From Marasmius tenuissimus (lineage: Eukaryota > Basidiomycota > Agaricomycetes > Agaricales > Marasmiaceae), in contig JAQOTA010000069.1 of NCBI GenBank assembly GCA_029532415.1, positions 2,046,001 to 2,110,000 of the forward strand: a stretch of 64,000 nt of DNA. The letters are read 5' to 3'. A program made the translations under genes and the position numbers. Below the pieces are notes generated by a model, which ran no database searches, had not been told where the DNA came from, and saw only the letters and a list, made by a program, of their open reading frames with translations. This document shows positions 37,313 to 48,970 of this stretch, one piece after another; position 1 is the stretch's first letter; each line of letters starts with the position of its first letter.

Positions 37313-38535
37313 TCACGCCGCTCGCTGGCCCGTCGATAAATCATCTTGTGCGCCCGAGATTACGTTCGAAAGCGCACCTACGGGGGCTCCAATATCTAAA
37401 GAAGAGCCCTCGGAATTTCTATTAAACGATATCGGCAGGAGGTCATCGATGTCATCCATCGTGACGTCGGTCTTGTATTTTGATCTTGCAATATCTCTGA
37501 AGGTAGAGCAGCCCCTGCAGTGCAAAACAGTTGTCCCAGCAACTAGTATGCCAACGCGGTACGCGAGGGGAATCGTGTCGATGGCCATTCCGACGGATGC
37601 ACAAAGGAAGATAGTGAAGCCGAGACTGAACCATATTCAAGCTTCAATGCTAAATCACAGAGCCGTAACAGCACTCACATAAAATCACCTTGAGTGCGAC
37701 GAAGTAGATTTTCTGAGAATTTGGGGGTATCTTTCGCTACTAGACGAATCTTCAATTGCTCAATGAGCCCAGTCTGCTTCGCGGTATGAAGGCTCGCAGA
37801 AGTGTGTGTAAGGGTCCTTCCAATCGCAAGGGAAATACATAAACAATGCACGGTGTGGACTGTCAAAGCAATCTGCTGAAGGGTGACATCGAATTTTGTA
37901 TGTATGCAGTTGTTTCCCGTGAGGCTGGTTCCCTCCAGAATGAAGGGGCTAAGCCCAATTGATGTTCCCGCTGAGACCATCCAGAAGAGAGTAAAGAACC
38001 GGATAGTCCAAGGACGGTCCTGATACAGAGCACGTATATGCAGCAAGTTCAGAAGGCCTACCAATGTGCAACGAAAGGACATTATCGAGGTCACGACGGT
38101 ATTCAAAGCACTGCAACTCGAGCTGATTTGTAACGCTTCGAGTGAAAGAGGTCAGTGAGTACACATTACGGTATGTGTAATCGTGACGACACACCTAGAA
38201 GCACGGTTTTGGTCAGCAGAAAAGCGAGTATTGCGGCCCTGGATTGGGTTTGCCATGAGGGGCAGCTCTTTAAGGAGTTTGTGAGGGTTCTAACCTCGAC
38301 AGCATATACACAACCTGCGGCAGATGCATCCCGGTTCTCCGTATCAGCCCGAAATCAACCTGTAGATGGATCACAATATCCCAAAGAACAACCTGAGGGG
38401 TCGTGGTTGAGATTTCAGACCAATTATGAAGGAAGACCGACGCACTGCTAAGCAGCCCACAACGACATGGCATAGCCGATTCCTTTGCAATATGAGTAGT
38501 TCGGGAGATTCTTTGTCAAGAACCAGACCAACCAT
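37313..38535 (-). pseudogene. Seven-helix family member with a one-base frameshift (copy D)
   Basis: Exons 38535-38446, 38392-38295, 38239-38195, 38135-37679, 37625-37313. Exons 1, 2, 4 and 5 are open and typical: HVVVGCLA, WDIVIHLQVD, HLPQVVYMLSR, TLVGLLNLLHIRALYQDRPW, CIHTKFD, IPLAYRVGILVAG, CRGCSTFRDIARSKY. Exon 3 is 45 nt instead of the invariant 44, because a run of five T (38220-38224, minus sense) replaces the four needed. With four T the exon reads AAILAFLLTKTVLL, as in its relatives; with five the frame is lost. This is either a recent pseudogene or a homopolymer error in the assembly. Its promoter TATA is degenerate (CATAAAG near 38577-38583). Confidence 0.72.
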
Positions 38536-38994
38536 AGCTCGGGGAAATATTCGACTTCGACAACGAGTAGCCAGTGCTTTATGTTTCGGCGAGAAAGATC
38601 CAAATCGTGTAAATGCTATTGAGGCTATACGTCGGAGTTTAGCTTGAGGCGGGTCTTCCGCATTTGTCGTTCACGGCCATCTGGACCTACCACTCCGAGC
38701 TCTTGACCGACGCGATCTGAGGCCTGGTAGCAAGTTTCATTGGTCGGTCTTGTATTTGCGCCCACGAAATCGGAATGATGATTGGGAATGATTATTAGGA
38801 ATGTCATGCAAACATACACATTGATTTTTTCCAATTAGGGTGGTGTACCAATGATGGTATCGATTCGCTGTTATTCGTGTGCAGCTAGCATGTCCTATTT
38901 CCAGGGAGAATTAGGCGTAGCGAGAGAGAAATATATGAAGATCACGACCTACCACCCGCCCGCCCGTTGACCCATTGTTTGGTGTGCCCAGAAT
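38536..38994. other. Intergenic spacer between copies D and E
   Basis: No gene. Upstream region of copy D, then the 3' flank of copy E. It resembles other spacers of the array, including the phrase GGTGTACCAATGATGG near 38841. Confidence 0.35.
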
Positions 38995-40154
38995 CTAGCT
39001 CAAACTTCGTGCACCTACGGGGGCCCCAATGTCTGAAGAAGAGCCCTCGAGATTTCTGTTCAACAATATTGGCAGGAGGTCATCTATCGTGCGGTCGGCC
39101 TCGTATTTCGATCTTCCAATGTTTCTGAAAGTAGAACAGCACCCGCAGTGTAGGATGGTCACCGCGGCAACCAGTATGCCAACGCAGTAAGCAAGGGGAA
39201 TCACGTCGATTGCAATTCCAATGGAGGTGAGGAGATTGATGCTAAAGATAAGCCTATAGAGTATTGATATCTGAGCTTCAATGTCGAATCAAAGCGCCGG
39301 AACTCACAGAAACTCCCATTGACTGCGCTGGAGAAGAGACTTCGAGAATTTGGGAACATCGGTTGCTAGTATCAATATCTTCAAGCGCTCGATTGCCGTC
39401 CTGGGCTGAAGAACCATGGGGGAGAGAGCGATGCTTCTGCTAGTTGCAATGACTAGACATGTACCATAAAAAGTGGAAATGGCCAAACAGATCCATTGGA
39501 GGTCGAGGTTCAAGGAGGTGTGCATACAGTTACTTCCAGCAATGGTGGTTCCGTCAAGTAGGAAGGGAGCAGACCCAATTAATGTCCCCGAAGAGATTAT
39601 CCAGAGGCAGGTGAATAGATGGACAGCCCCGAAGCGGTTTAGGTACATGGCGCGTACACGTAGCAGGCACAGGAGGCCTACGAGCATGTGATGGAGCGAC
39701 ACTAGAGATGCTATAACAATGTTTAGAGCCCTGCACCTTGAGTGTATCTGCGATGCTTTGAGAAGATCAGGGTTAATATAGGTATGATGTATCACGGCAT
39801 GTCTGATCACAACAACATACTCAGAAGCGCGGTTTCAGTAAGTAGCAGTGCGAGTATTGCAATCCTAGGGCAAGGGCAGTGAGGGACAGATCCCCAAGAG
39901 ATGAAGCTGGTTCTGACCTCAACAAGACATACAGAACTTGAGGTAGATTGATCCCGGTTCTTCGCATTAGCCCAACATCAACTCGTAGATGGACCATGAT
40001 ATCCCATAGAACAACCTAGGCATGTATAAGGCACCTAAAAGGTTATAAAAGGAAACACACACACTGTCAAGGAGCCTACAACAATGCAACATAGATGTGA
40101 CCTTTGTGAAAGAAGGAGTAATTCGAGGGATTCTTCATCAAGTCCAACGACCAT
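38995..40154 (-). CDS. Seven-helix membrane protein, DUF6533-like family (copy E)
   Basis: Open family member, 312 residues, with the shortest C-terminal tail (ends GAPVGARSLS). Exons 40154-40065, 40015-39918, 39864-39821, 39755-39308, 39253-38995. Features: CCIVVGSLT, WDIMVHLRVD, INLPQVLYVLLR; LLCLLRVRAMYLNRFGAV (helix 3 end); TCLWIISSGTLIGSAPFLL (helix 4); loop NCMHTSLN; FYGTCLVIATSRS (helix 5); ENLIKILI-type basic segment ERLKILILATDVPKFSK; IDVIPLAYCVGILVA and CGCCSTFRNIGRSKY. Exon 4 is 448 nt, 9 nt shorter than in copies F, H and I, as in its sister copy G. Likely plasma or internal membrane; ligand or substrate unknown. Confidence 0.85.
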
Positions 40155-40507
40155 AGAGAGATTTTCGATACCGACAGCGAGCAGACAGACGTTTATATCA
40201 GAGGTAAGGTGATACAGACCTGGAATCCGGATGCTGTACAACCATGTTTGACCGGCAATACTCTGTCCTTGCCGTTCTTGAGAATCCGCTACTTGCCCCT
40301 ACTAGTACACCAACAATCAGATTGTTCAGATGAGGTAGGGCTGTGAATCACTGGTTCTGAGCGCTCGCCGGGTGCGTTAGGAGATGGTGGGAGTTTCAGG
40401 CTGCAATAGCTAGCCCTGGGATTACTGGTGGTGCCGTGTAAATATACATGTTGATTCCTGCCTAGGGTGCTGTAATACTCGCGATATCAAATCGCCGTCA
40501 TTCGCGC
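40155..40507. other. Spacer between copies E and F
   Basis: Promoter of copy E, then 3' flank of F. Closely resembles the G-H spacer (48597-48970). Confidence 0.45.
40192..40197 (-). promoter_or_regulatory. TATA box of copy E
   Basis: TATAAA on the minus strand 38 bp upstream of the ATG at 40154. Confidence 0.5.
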
Positions 40508-41783
40508 TCATCTACGACCTATTTCGGGAATGGGGATATAAGTTTGCTGGGAAGAGATTATATTGTAATCACGGCTTACTAGTCCTGCAGCCCTCGACAC
40601 AGGTTCCTGAGTGCCCGAAGATTCGTTCAAGGACGCACCTCCGGGGATCCCTCGGATACCTGAGGAAGAGAAATCGGGGTTTCTGTTGAATGATATCGGG
40701 AGGTCGTCTATCATAACGTCGGTATTGTATTTCGATCTTGCGATGTTTCTAAAGGTAGAACAGACTCCACAATGTACAAAAGTGGGTGCAATGCGGATTA
40801 TGCCGACGCGATATGCAAGGGGAATCCTGTCAATCGCAATTCCGACAGACAGGAAGAGGTTGATGATCAATATAATACTACAGGTGGGCGTCAACACTTT
40901 CCAATGCGGCATGAAAGAACAGGAACTCACAGAAACTCCCATTGGCTGCGACGAAGCAGGGATTTGGAGAACATGGGAAGATCCTTTGCTATCACCAAGG
41001 TGTTCAACCGCTCGATGAGCCCGATCCGATTCGCAGGCCGAATCTCCATAGGGGAGATTGTAAGGCTCCTGCTGGCTCCCACAATGATGCACATACCTTG
41101 GAAGGTACGGCTGGCCGAATAAACCTGCTGAAGGGTGACGTTCAACTTGGTGTGCATGCAGACCGTTCCCATGGTGGTGGTTTCATCAAGAAGGAAGGGG
41201 ACAAGCCCGATCGATGTCCCCGACGAGGCTATCCAGAGGAGAGTGAAGGACCGAAGAGCCCAAAGACGGTTTTGATACATAGCGCGTATGCGTAGTAGGC
41301 TCAGAAGGCCCATCAATGTGTAATGAAGAGACACTAATGATGTTTCAACAGTGTTTAGAACACTACAATAGGAAATCATCTGTGATGCTTTCGAGGTCAA
41401 GAGCATTAGTAGAGATCCGTTGTGATGCGATTGGTCCTGACGACACACTTAGCATTGCAATCTCGGTCGATAAGAAAAGAAGTATTGCAATCCTACAGTA
41501 GAGGGTCCGCAGTTCAGGAGTGGCGCGTCAGGTAGTTTGTAGGGTCTTACCTTGATAGTACATACACAATCTGAGGTAGATGTATCCCGGTCCTTCGCAT
41601 CAACTTGAGGTCGACCCGTAGATGAGTCACAATATCCCAAAGAACGATCTAAACACTCGTGAGACACAGTAGACAAACTTAGGCTAAAGGGAAACTCACT
41701 GCTAAGAAGCCCACGACAATGCAGCACAGATGGTATCTTTGCGAAAGAAGGAGGCCGAGGTCTAAGGACTGCTCTGTTGCCAT
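40508..41783 (-). CDS. Seven-helix membrane protein, DUF6533-like family (copy F)
   Basis: Open, 350 residues. Exons 41783-41700, 41648-41551, 41492-41449, 41387-40931, 40877-40508. Features: CCIVVGFLA, WDIVTHLRVD, RRTGIHLPQIVYVLSR; HYTLMGLLSLLRIRAMYQNR; TLLWIASSGTSIGLVPFLL; loop CMHTKLN; TFQGMCIIVGASRS; NRIGLIERLNTLVIAKDLPM before the last exon; ILIINLFLSVGIAIDRIPLA and CGVCSTFRNIARSKY. The tail is longer than in E and ends IPIPEIGRR. Sister of copy H across the segmental duplication. Confidence 0.85.
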
Positions 41784-44404
41784 GAAGATTGTTGAATGGT
41801 TTTTGCTAGACCACGAAAGGGGGCTTTTATATCAAGATGTCGATCACCAGAATGCGAGAAATGAGTCGACAATCAGAAGAGCTTTAGTAAGACGAAACTC
41901 GTACTACCAAAGTTTACGCGTACGCCCCACTCTTCTTGGTTCCGGAAGTGTTTGTCCGGTACTCGTTCTTAAATAGTGCTTTCGTTCTGAGTAATGAATT
42001 TCTGCCTTCGACTCATACACTGCATGCGCCCGAACCGGGTATTTTTTATAGCAAGTATCCTGAATTTAGATGCTCGTCAGTGGTGCAATTTTGACTCCAC
42101 AGATTGCTTTGCATGTAGCTGGTCAATCCGTAGGAGTTATAGGCTTTCCCATGGTGAGCTGAAGACATAAGAATATGTCAAGGGGAGACATCCCAGAAAA
42201 ATCAGAGCTTTTATTGACGTACATTTGTCTCTGGAGACTAACATATAATCAACTTTTAGGTTTCAAGGCGAACGACGGTTGACAACATTGGGAGGTGGAA
42301 GTAAACGAGAAACCGAAGAGGCTGAGGCGACATCGGATCGTGCCGCTTGCGTGGGAATCTCTTGTCCGCTTTTGGAGGTTCTAGGCGCCGGTCCGGGTCG
42401 CCTCTTTGAGTCCACGATTTCCAGGATGCATCCCGGAACCGGCGTTCAGTACGTGGACCATGCCGTGTAATAAATTCTTAATTCTTCCTTCCTTCCTTCC
42501 AGCAATGCTAATGGAGAGTAGCAGCAATGTTATCGTCAGTTTCCTACACTTCCTGGCTCCCTACTCTCATCGACGATCATATAAAGGTAGAAGTACGGCT
42601 GCTCCTTTCATATCGTCTTCTTCCTGACGTTATTTCAGATTTCACTTCAGCTGTACCCACAACGATGTGCCCTCAATAGAAAATTGCACAGCGATTCATA
42701 CTCATCGCTTGACGATCTGTTCAGAAATCAGCAACTCGGAACTTCTTGAGGGGCTACTTTTACTCGTATAACCCTTGGACTGCTTCGAGGAATATGTTTC
42801 AACGCGACAATTGTTGCCTTCGCAACTCATGAATCTGTAGGAATAACGGAAGAAACATTGGTGTGTGTCCTATTCGACCTCGAAATACAGTTTTGCTGAA
42901 TTGGCTATATTAGATTGTCGCGTCTACGTATCCCGTCGCGCCTTGAGAATCTCCACTGGCCCTCAGCGCGTCCTTTTTGGGAGGGGTCCAACCATTGTCA
43001 GAGGCGCCAGTGTACTACCGTCTACGTATCTTCTGGTGATGCGGACACCTCGGATAGTTGGGTTGACTGGAATCTTCCTAAGGGCGGCAAATGCGAGGGT
43101 TTGGTATGGGGGGAATACGAGAGTTTGGAGCTTTGAAGGGAATATTGGCAGTCGGGCAATCGCAGGGGAGTTGAAGACGACGAATACCTATGGACGTTGT
43201 CTCTTGTGGGTTTCTGGGTATGTTCCTGTGATTCTGATGAGACCCGTATGGGTTAATTAGTTCGGTTCTAGGGGACAACATAAGGAAGATAGTCTCCGGC
43301 AGCCTTCGAGAATCGACTAGCGATGTCCTAACTGGAATCACGGGCTGCGTCATTGATACCCCTCCGGGGACCAGTCTCACCTCGACCCCAGCAGCCCCGG
43401 CACTGGCTCGGCCTGCTTTCGTCGCTGCTCTCCGTCCATGTCACCTCCACCCCTTTAAGTCTTACAAGCAGAGGTTCATTGCTCTTGTCAGATATCGGGG
43501 CCGTCATGGGAACGGGCTCTGCCACTACCCCATCGCGAATCTGCCGCTGCTACCTCTTCCATTTATCACAAGAAACTTGGCTCGTTTCCAGCGCTCTAAC
43601 GTTCGAGCAGCCTATGCCAAAACCTCAGAGCACGGAAATCCTCAGCCGACGTTGAAATGCCCGGAGGGTTTCGGCAAAGAACTGGCCACGCCCATACGTC
43701 TCGAGGTCAACAGCTTCACCAACACCCTTATCAGTCGGTGCCGCGCCAACAGGTCGCCGACTCTCGTGGTTTTGGGCATAACCATCGATTCCGCTCCTCA
43801 CAATACATCTTCCATAGCTCGCCCCCTCTCTGGCTTTACGTGAGTATCTCGTCGTTCTGTTTTCTGCATAGTTCTTTGCTGACTGCCCAGGCGCTCGTCT
43901 CTTTTCCCATGTTCTAGTTTAAATCAGCTGAGCTGTGCCCCTATGTCCAATCTTTCGACCCGTCTGCATATCTCCTTTAGCAGAGGATAGTCAAAATTGC
44001 GGTGGTGGCCGTTGCTCGGGGTGCTGACAAGTGACCATTGCTTGGGTTCACTCGGTGTTGGCTGTTCGTCGGTGTGCGGAATAGACTCATTCCAGAGAAA
44101 TGCCCGCTGTTAGACCATGAAAGCTCCAGGGAGAGATTAAGGGGACTGGGTAGTAGTGGGGAGAAAGCCGCGGACTCATTTTTATCCACGAGGTGTGGAA
44201 ACAATGTGCGTATCCTCCATTGTTTTCAAAAGAGCTCGCGCTCACGTCGTGGCATCCGGTTGATAACGTGAGGGTTCAGATCTGTTCAGATCCAGCAACT
44301 CTTCTCCCAACCTCCACCACTTTTAATCCCACTCCTTGAAGGTCTCGACAAGAAACGACGCTGTCCACGATACTTTGACTACCCATCCTGTTTATCCTAT
44401 CCCA
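41784..44404. other. Intergenic between divergent copy F and F-box K1
   Basis: Holds two promoters. The segment 44070-44280 and the leader 44296-44404 are conserved with the region before K3 (60520-60861) and partly before K2, including GTGTGCGGAATAGAC and a CACTTT...CCACTC...AAACGACG leader. A frame at 43577-43843 shows no motif. Reading minus near 43440 gives GVEVTWTE, found again before K3; see findings. Confidence 0.4.
41825..41831 (-). promoter_or_regulatory. TATA box of copy F
   Basis: TATAAAA on the minus strand 42 bp upstream of the ATG at 41783. Confidence 0.5.
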
Positions 44405-46725
44405 ATGGTACAAAGGACACCAATCAACGTTTTGAACGTCCATTCCAACACGCAGCCACGAGTCGGCCTGGACGGTGACGGGGAACTTTCACGCCAGGGA
44501 GGTGTAAAGCGTAAACGAGCTGATGAAGAGAAGAGAGGTGACGATCCTACGCGAGGTGAGTCGTTCCTAAAACGTCTGTACTCCGTCTGATTGCTTCATA
44601 CCCAGAATCGACAGAACTGGCGAAGAGCAAGAGAGTAAGACCAACCGACTACCTCTCTGCAATGCCACACGACATGATCTTCGAGGTACGATATGCTGCT
44701 ATCTACCATTCGGGATGCACACGCTGATACTCTCGTATTGGATATGCGCACGGCTTCCACCAGCGGATCTGCTTAATATGACGTATCTGAACAAGTACCG
44801 GAAGACCCTTTTGTCAAGGGGCTATCCGGTACTCTGGATCTGTACTCGACGGTCTCTAGGCCTGCCTGAGCCTCCTACAGAATTCGGGGAGGTGCGATGG
44901 ATGAACCTGTTAGTGGGACCATGGACATGTTGGGTGGGTTCATCTGAACATACGACGAAGCACATTCTAATGCTCATACTATCACTTCAGCGTTGTCGAG
45001 CCGGCGAGGCTGAGACGGTCGTATTCGCTCTAGCGACCAGACTATGTCCAGAATGTTTCAGAGAAACGTTCGTCACGTTCAGGTTGCCGTGTGATTAGTT
45101 GCTCATTAACCTCTACAGAACCGTCAGCAAGGCTGACCTACTCAGCATGTCAGACCACGCACTCGGGATCACTAAGAGAGGGAAAGCAAAACGAGTTATG
45201 GGTCTCGTTCATCCAGGTACAGTAACTGAAATTGTCTACGATCCTCTTACTGACTACTCGAACTCCCCTTTCAGTGCCGAGCAACGTTTTGCTTAGCGGA
45301 GGAATTCGCTATTCGCTGCGGGATGTGCAACTCGTCCTTGATAAGCTCGCATCCTGTAAAAATGGCCAGGAACAACTGTCTTACGTTCAGTCACGAAGGA
45401 AGATCGTCGTCAAGGAAAAGATGGTTCGTTTGGCTTCCTTCAGTAACCCCCATACCTTGCCTGACGCTTGTTCGTAGTACTACGCCAAGTGCGCGAAGCG
45501 GTTGGCTGAATATGAGGCACCCTTGAGGAGTCGCCGATACGAAGAGTAAGCATACCTTCTACCTATGCACATAACATACCACTGAATCAGGCATACAATA
45601 GTGGCAAGCGGAGAATCCTGGATCTAGGTTATAACGAGGTCGATTTTCTCTCAGTGAAGCAGATCTTCCGGGGGACGAATCCACCGACCGAGCAAGGTGA
45701 GAGAACAAAAACGGCGTCGTCATGAATGGACCTAATGAAAGCCACTTTCCCCCCTAGAGTGGCGTAGCAAGGAGGCTATCGTGCAAGGCCTCATACGACA
45801 CACTGGGCTACGGGGTGCTTCTTAGACCGAAAACCCCGTGGTATATCGCCGATATACCATGTTCGCTGAAGTCTGGGAGCGGATCGGGCTCTCTCTTCGA
45901 CCTATCGAAACCCGCGACCTCCCTACCCCATCTGATATCACAGAAGAGATATCACTCGACAAGTCTGTGTCAAGGCTTATTGTAGCTCCCGACAATGTGT
46001 CGGTCACGCAAGGCGATTTTGAGAACTTGAGAGAGGAGATTCTACAAATGATGTACCAAGTCCGCCGAGAAATCCAACAACGCCCCTCGAACTTCTACGA
46101 TCAGGATCCCATCTTCGCTGGAGACAAGGCTATATACTTGTCTTTCGGGCTCACACCACTGCGCCCCAGCGAGTCCCTGTATTCGGCTGGAAGCCCCGAA
46201 GTGTTCGAGGCCTTCAGCAGGTTGTCTGCAGTGGGATTTGATCCTTTTCTCATGACCCCAGATCAGATGGATGCCCGTCGTGACGTGTTTCGGTGTACGT
46301 CTCGTGGGTGCTCACATTCCTTCGAAGGTTCCTGGCGAGAATGGGTACGTGTCTGTTTCCTGTGTCACCACAATCTCGGGAAATTGACTTACTGCATGTC
46401 CCAGCTTACTCACGTCTACTACGAGCACGAAGATGGGCTCGAGGGAGAACATAATCCCAACTGGACGGATATCGCGTTTGAACTTGTTCATGGTCGACAG
46501 GACACCGAGTCCTTTGGGTGGTCGTGTAATCACTGTCACGAAGTCTCGTCGGAAGCTGTCTCAACGGTCATGGAACATCTCAATCGCGAGTGAGTGAAGC
46601 ACTGAGCAAGTGGACGGGCGCAGCTGATCTAGACCTCCAACAGGCATGGTATCCCTGCTCCTCAGATTCCCGACGACTTTTTCGTCGAGGATCCGTTGGC
46701 ACATCTGGATCGGTTTGAGTCTTGA
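44405..46725 (+). pseudogene. Long F-box protein paralogue K1, probably inactive
   Basis: Same 11-exon plan as K3. It starts MVQRTPINVLNVHSN, has a nuclear-signal-like KRKRADEEKR, then the F-box YLSAMPHDMIFE / ICARLPPADLLNMTYLNKY with LLSRGYPVLWI and RRSLGLPEPP. Two lesions: the acceptor before exon 3 is GG (44740-44741) where K2 and K3 have AG, and exon 9 has an in-frame TAG at 45823-45825. The frame is open again after it for more than 250 codons. The end keeps the Cys pairs (CTSRGC; WSCNHCH) and FVEDPLAHLDRF. It ends with TGA at 46725. Lesions are few, so decay is recent, or the stop may truncate a shorter F-box product. Confidence 0.78.
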
Positions 46726-47388
46726 CACAAGTATTTTTGAAGCGGACAATGTTCGTGTGTATCATGTAGCTACAAGTTCTTCCATTATCGTACTATTCTC
46801 AATAATCCGTGAGGGGTTTATGAGTATATGTGTATGTATGTCAGACTTTATGGTACTCTGTCGCCTCGTGAATTGTGGACATCAAATACTTCGCTACCTG
46901 AGCACCGTGACTTGGGGATACGTTTGACTTTACAGGCCCGAGGCTGTATGGTTTTCTGGATTTGGTAGGTATTACTGTGACGAAGTCCAGTCTTGGGGCC
47001 GAATCCGTTTTTGTCGTTCATGAGAATGCCGAGCTTACTCCTAGTGATGCATCAGCAACCATAGGGAGACTAACTTCGGCGAAGGGTAGGCAGGGGGATT
47101 GTGATAGCGTTGGGGCGGTACTAGCGGGTTAGATGCTGTAGAAAATGCTGTACGGTGGCATAGTAATCGAGATATTCAGATGGGACCGTGGAAGAGATAT
47201 TCCTCGTTATGATCACTAGCTTCGAGCTACTTGACTGACAATATAATCCAATCCCAACCTCGTGAATCGTGATCGCACCACCCGACCGATTTGGGCCGCA
47301 CGCGAACGTATACATTGTCTTTGATCTAGGGTGCTGTACCATCCGTGACCTTTTATGCGAGGCCTTAGGCTTATTGGGAAGAAAGCGC
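46726..47388. other. Convergent spacer between K1 and copy G
   Basis: No gene. Its first 200 bp match the region downstream of K2 (52868 on), part of the segmental duplication. Confidence 0.5.
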
Positions 47389-48596
47389 TCAGATAACAAT
47401 ACTCACCACTTGCTGGCTCGGAGTCGATAAATTGCCTTGTGTGTCCGAAATTACGTTTGAAATCGCACCTACGGGGACCTCAATGTCTAAAGAAGAGCCC
47501 TCAGGATTTCTGTTGAACGATATCGGCAGGAGGTCATCTATTGTGACCCCGGTCCCGTATTTTGACCTTGCAATATTTCTAAAGGTAGAACAGCACCCGC
47601 AGTGTAGAATGGTCATCGCAGCAATCAGAATCCCAACACGGTATGCAAGGGCAATCACGTCGATCGCAATCCCGATAGAAGTGAGGAGAAGGATGCTGAA
47701 GAGAAGCCTACGGAGTATCAACCTCTGAGCTCCGATGCTGGAATGGAGCACCTGAACTCACAGAAACTCCCATTGATTGCGCCGGAGCAAAGATTTTGAG
47801 AATTTGGGGACATCGGGCGCCAGTATCAATATCTTCAATCGCTCGATCTTTGTCTTCGAAGGAAGAACCGTGGGAAAGAGTGCGACGCTTCTGCTAGTCG
47901 CGATGACTAGACAGGTGCTGTGACAGATGTAGATGACCGAAAGGATCCATTGGAGGGTGACGTTCAATGAGGTGTGCATACAGTTCCTCCCGACAATGGT
48001 GGTCCCGTTGAGTAGGAAGGGAGCAGATCCGATTGATGTCCCCGAAGAGATTATCCAGAGGCAGGCGAATAGGCGGACAACCCCGAGGCGGTTTAGGTAC
48101 ATGGCGCGTACACGTAGAAGGCACAGAAGTCCTGTCAGTGTGTAATGGAGCGACGCTAGGGACGTTATAACAGTGTTCAGAGCACTGCAACTCGAGTTGA
48201 TCTGTGATGCTTCGAGGGGAAGAGGGTTAGTTACAGGTATCACAGTATGTCCGACCACGACAACATACATAGAAGGATGATTTCGGTAAGTAGCAAAGTG
48301 AGTATCGCGATTCTAGAGTAAGGGCAATGAGGAGCATATCTTCTAGGGATTGTGCTGGCTCTGACCTCGACAACACATACAGAACCTGAGGTAGATGGAT
48401 CCCGGTTCTTCGCATGAGCCCAACATCAACTTGTAGATGGACCACGATATCCCACAGAACGACCTAAACATGTATAAGGCATCTAAATGATTCTAAAAGG
48501 AATCACACGCACCGTCAAGGAGCCTACAACAACGCAACATAGGTGGGACCTTTGTGAAAGAAGGAGTAATTCGAGGGATTCTTCGCCAACGACCAT
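47389..48596 (-). CDS. Seven-helix membrane protein, DUF6533-like family (copy G)
   Basis: Open, 330 residues. Exons 48596-48513, 48463-48366, 48312-48269, 48209-47762, 47707-47389. Features: CCVVVGSLT, WDIVVHLQVD, RRTGIHLPQVLYVLSR; IAILTLLLTEIILL (exon 3); HYTLTGLLCLLRVRAMYLNR; CLWIISSGTSIGSAPFLL; loop NCMHTSLN; HSTCLVIATSRS; IDVIALAYRVGILIAAMTIL and CGCCSTFRNIARSKY; tail to STPSQQVVSIVI. Sister of copy E, with the same 448-nt exon 4. The upstream TATA motif is degenerate (TTCATA on the plus strand where E has TTTATA, near 48635). Confidence 0.85.
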
Positions 48597-48970
48597 GAAG
48601 AGATTTTCGATACCGGCAGCGAGCAGACGAGCGTTCATATCGGAGTTAAAGTTATACACTGGACCTGGAGTCCAGATGCTGTACGACGGTGTTTGGCCTG
48701 CGATACTCCGGCTTTGCCGTTCTTGAAAGATTGATACTTACCCCCCGCTAGTACACCCATCATCAGATCTCTCAGATGAGGTGGGGCTGTGAATCACCAG
48801 CTCTGATTCGTTTCGACGGGTGCGGTAGGAGTGGGCAAGAGTTTCAGGTCGCAGCCGCCGGTCTCGCGGTTCTCAAATGCAAGGACATTGATTTTTCACT
48901 AGGGTGCTGTACTAGTAATATCGAATACCGTTATTCATTCGCATCTATGACCTATTTTCGGGGTCGGGAT
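48597..48970. other. Spacer between copies G and H
   Basis: Upstream region of G and 3' flank of H; duplicate of the E-F spacer. No gene. Confidence 0.45.

Larger units (their letters stand above)
38995..46725. repeat. Segmental duplication unit 1 (copies E, F and F-box K1)
   Basis: The order 7TM (-), 7TM (-), F-box (+) is repeated at 47389-52867. Copy E is closest to G (both have LQWI after the loop, ATSRS and the ILILA run), copy F to H (LLDETTT, LQQ-YSASRTF), and K1 to K2. Similarity continues into the spacers: downstream of K1 and K2 the phrase TAGCTACAAGTTCT is shared, and the E-F and G-H spacers share TCAGATGAGG-GGGCTGTGAATCAC. Confidence 0.75.
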
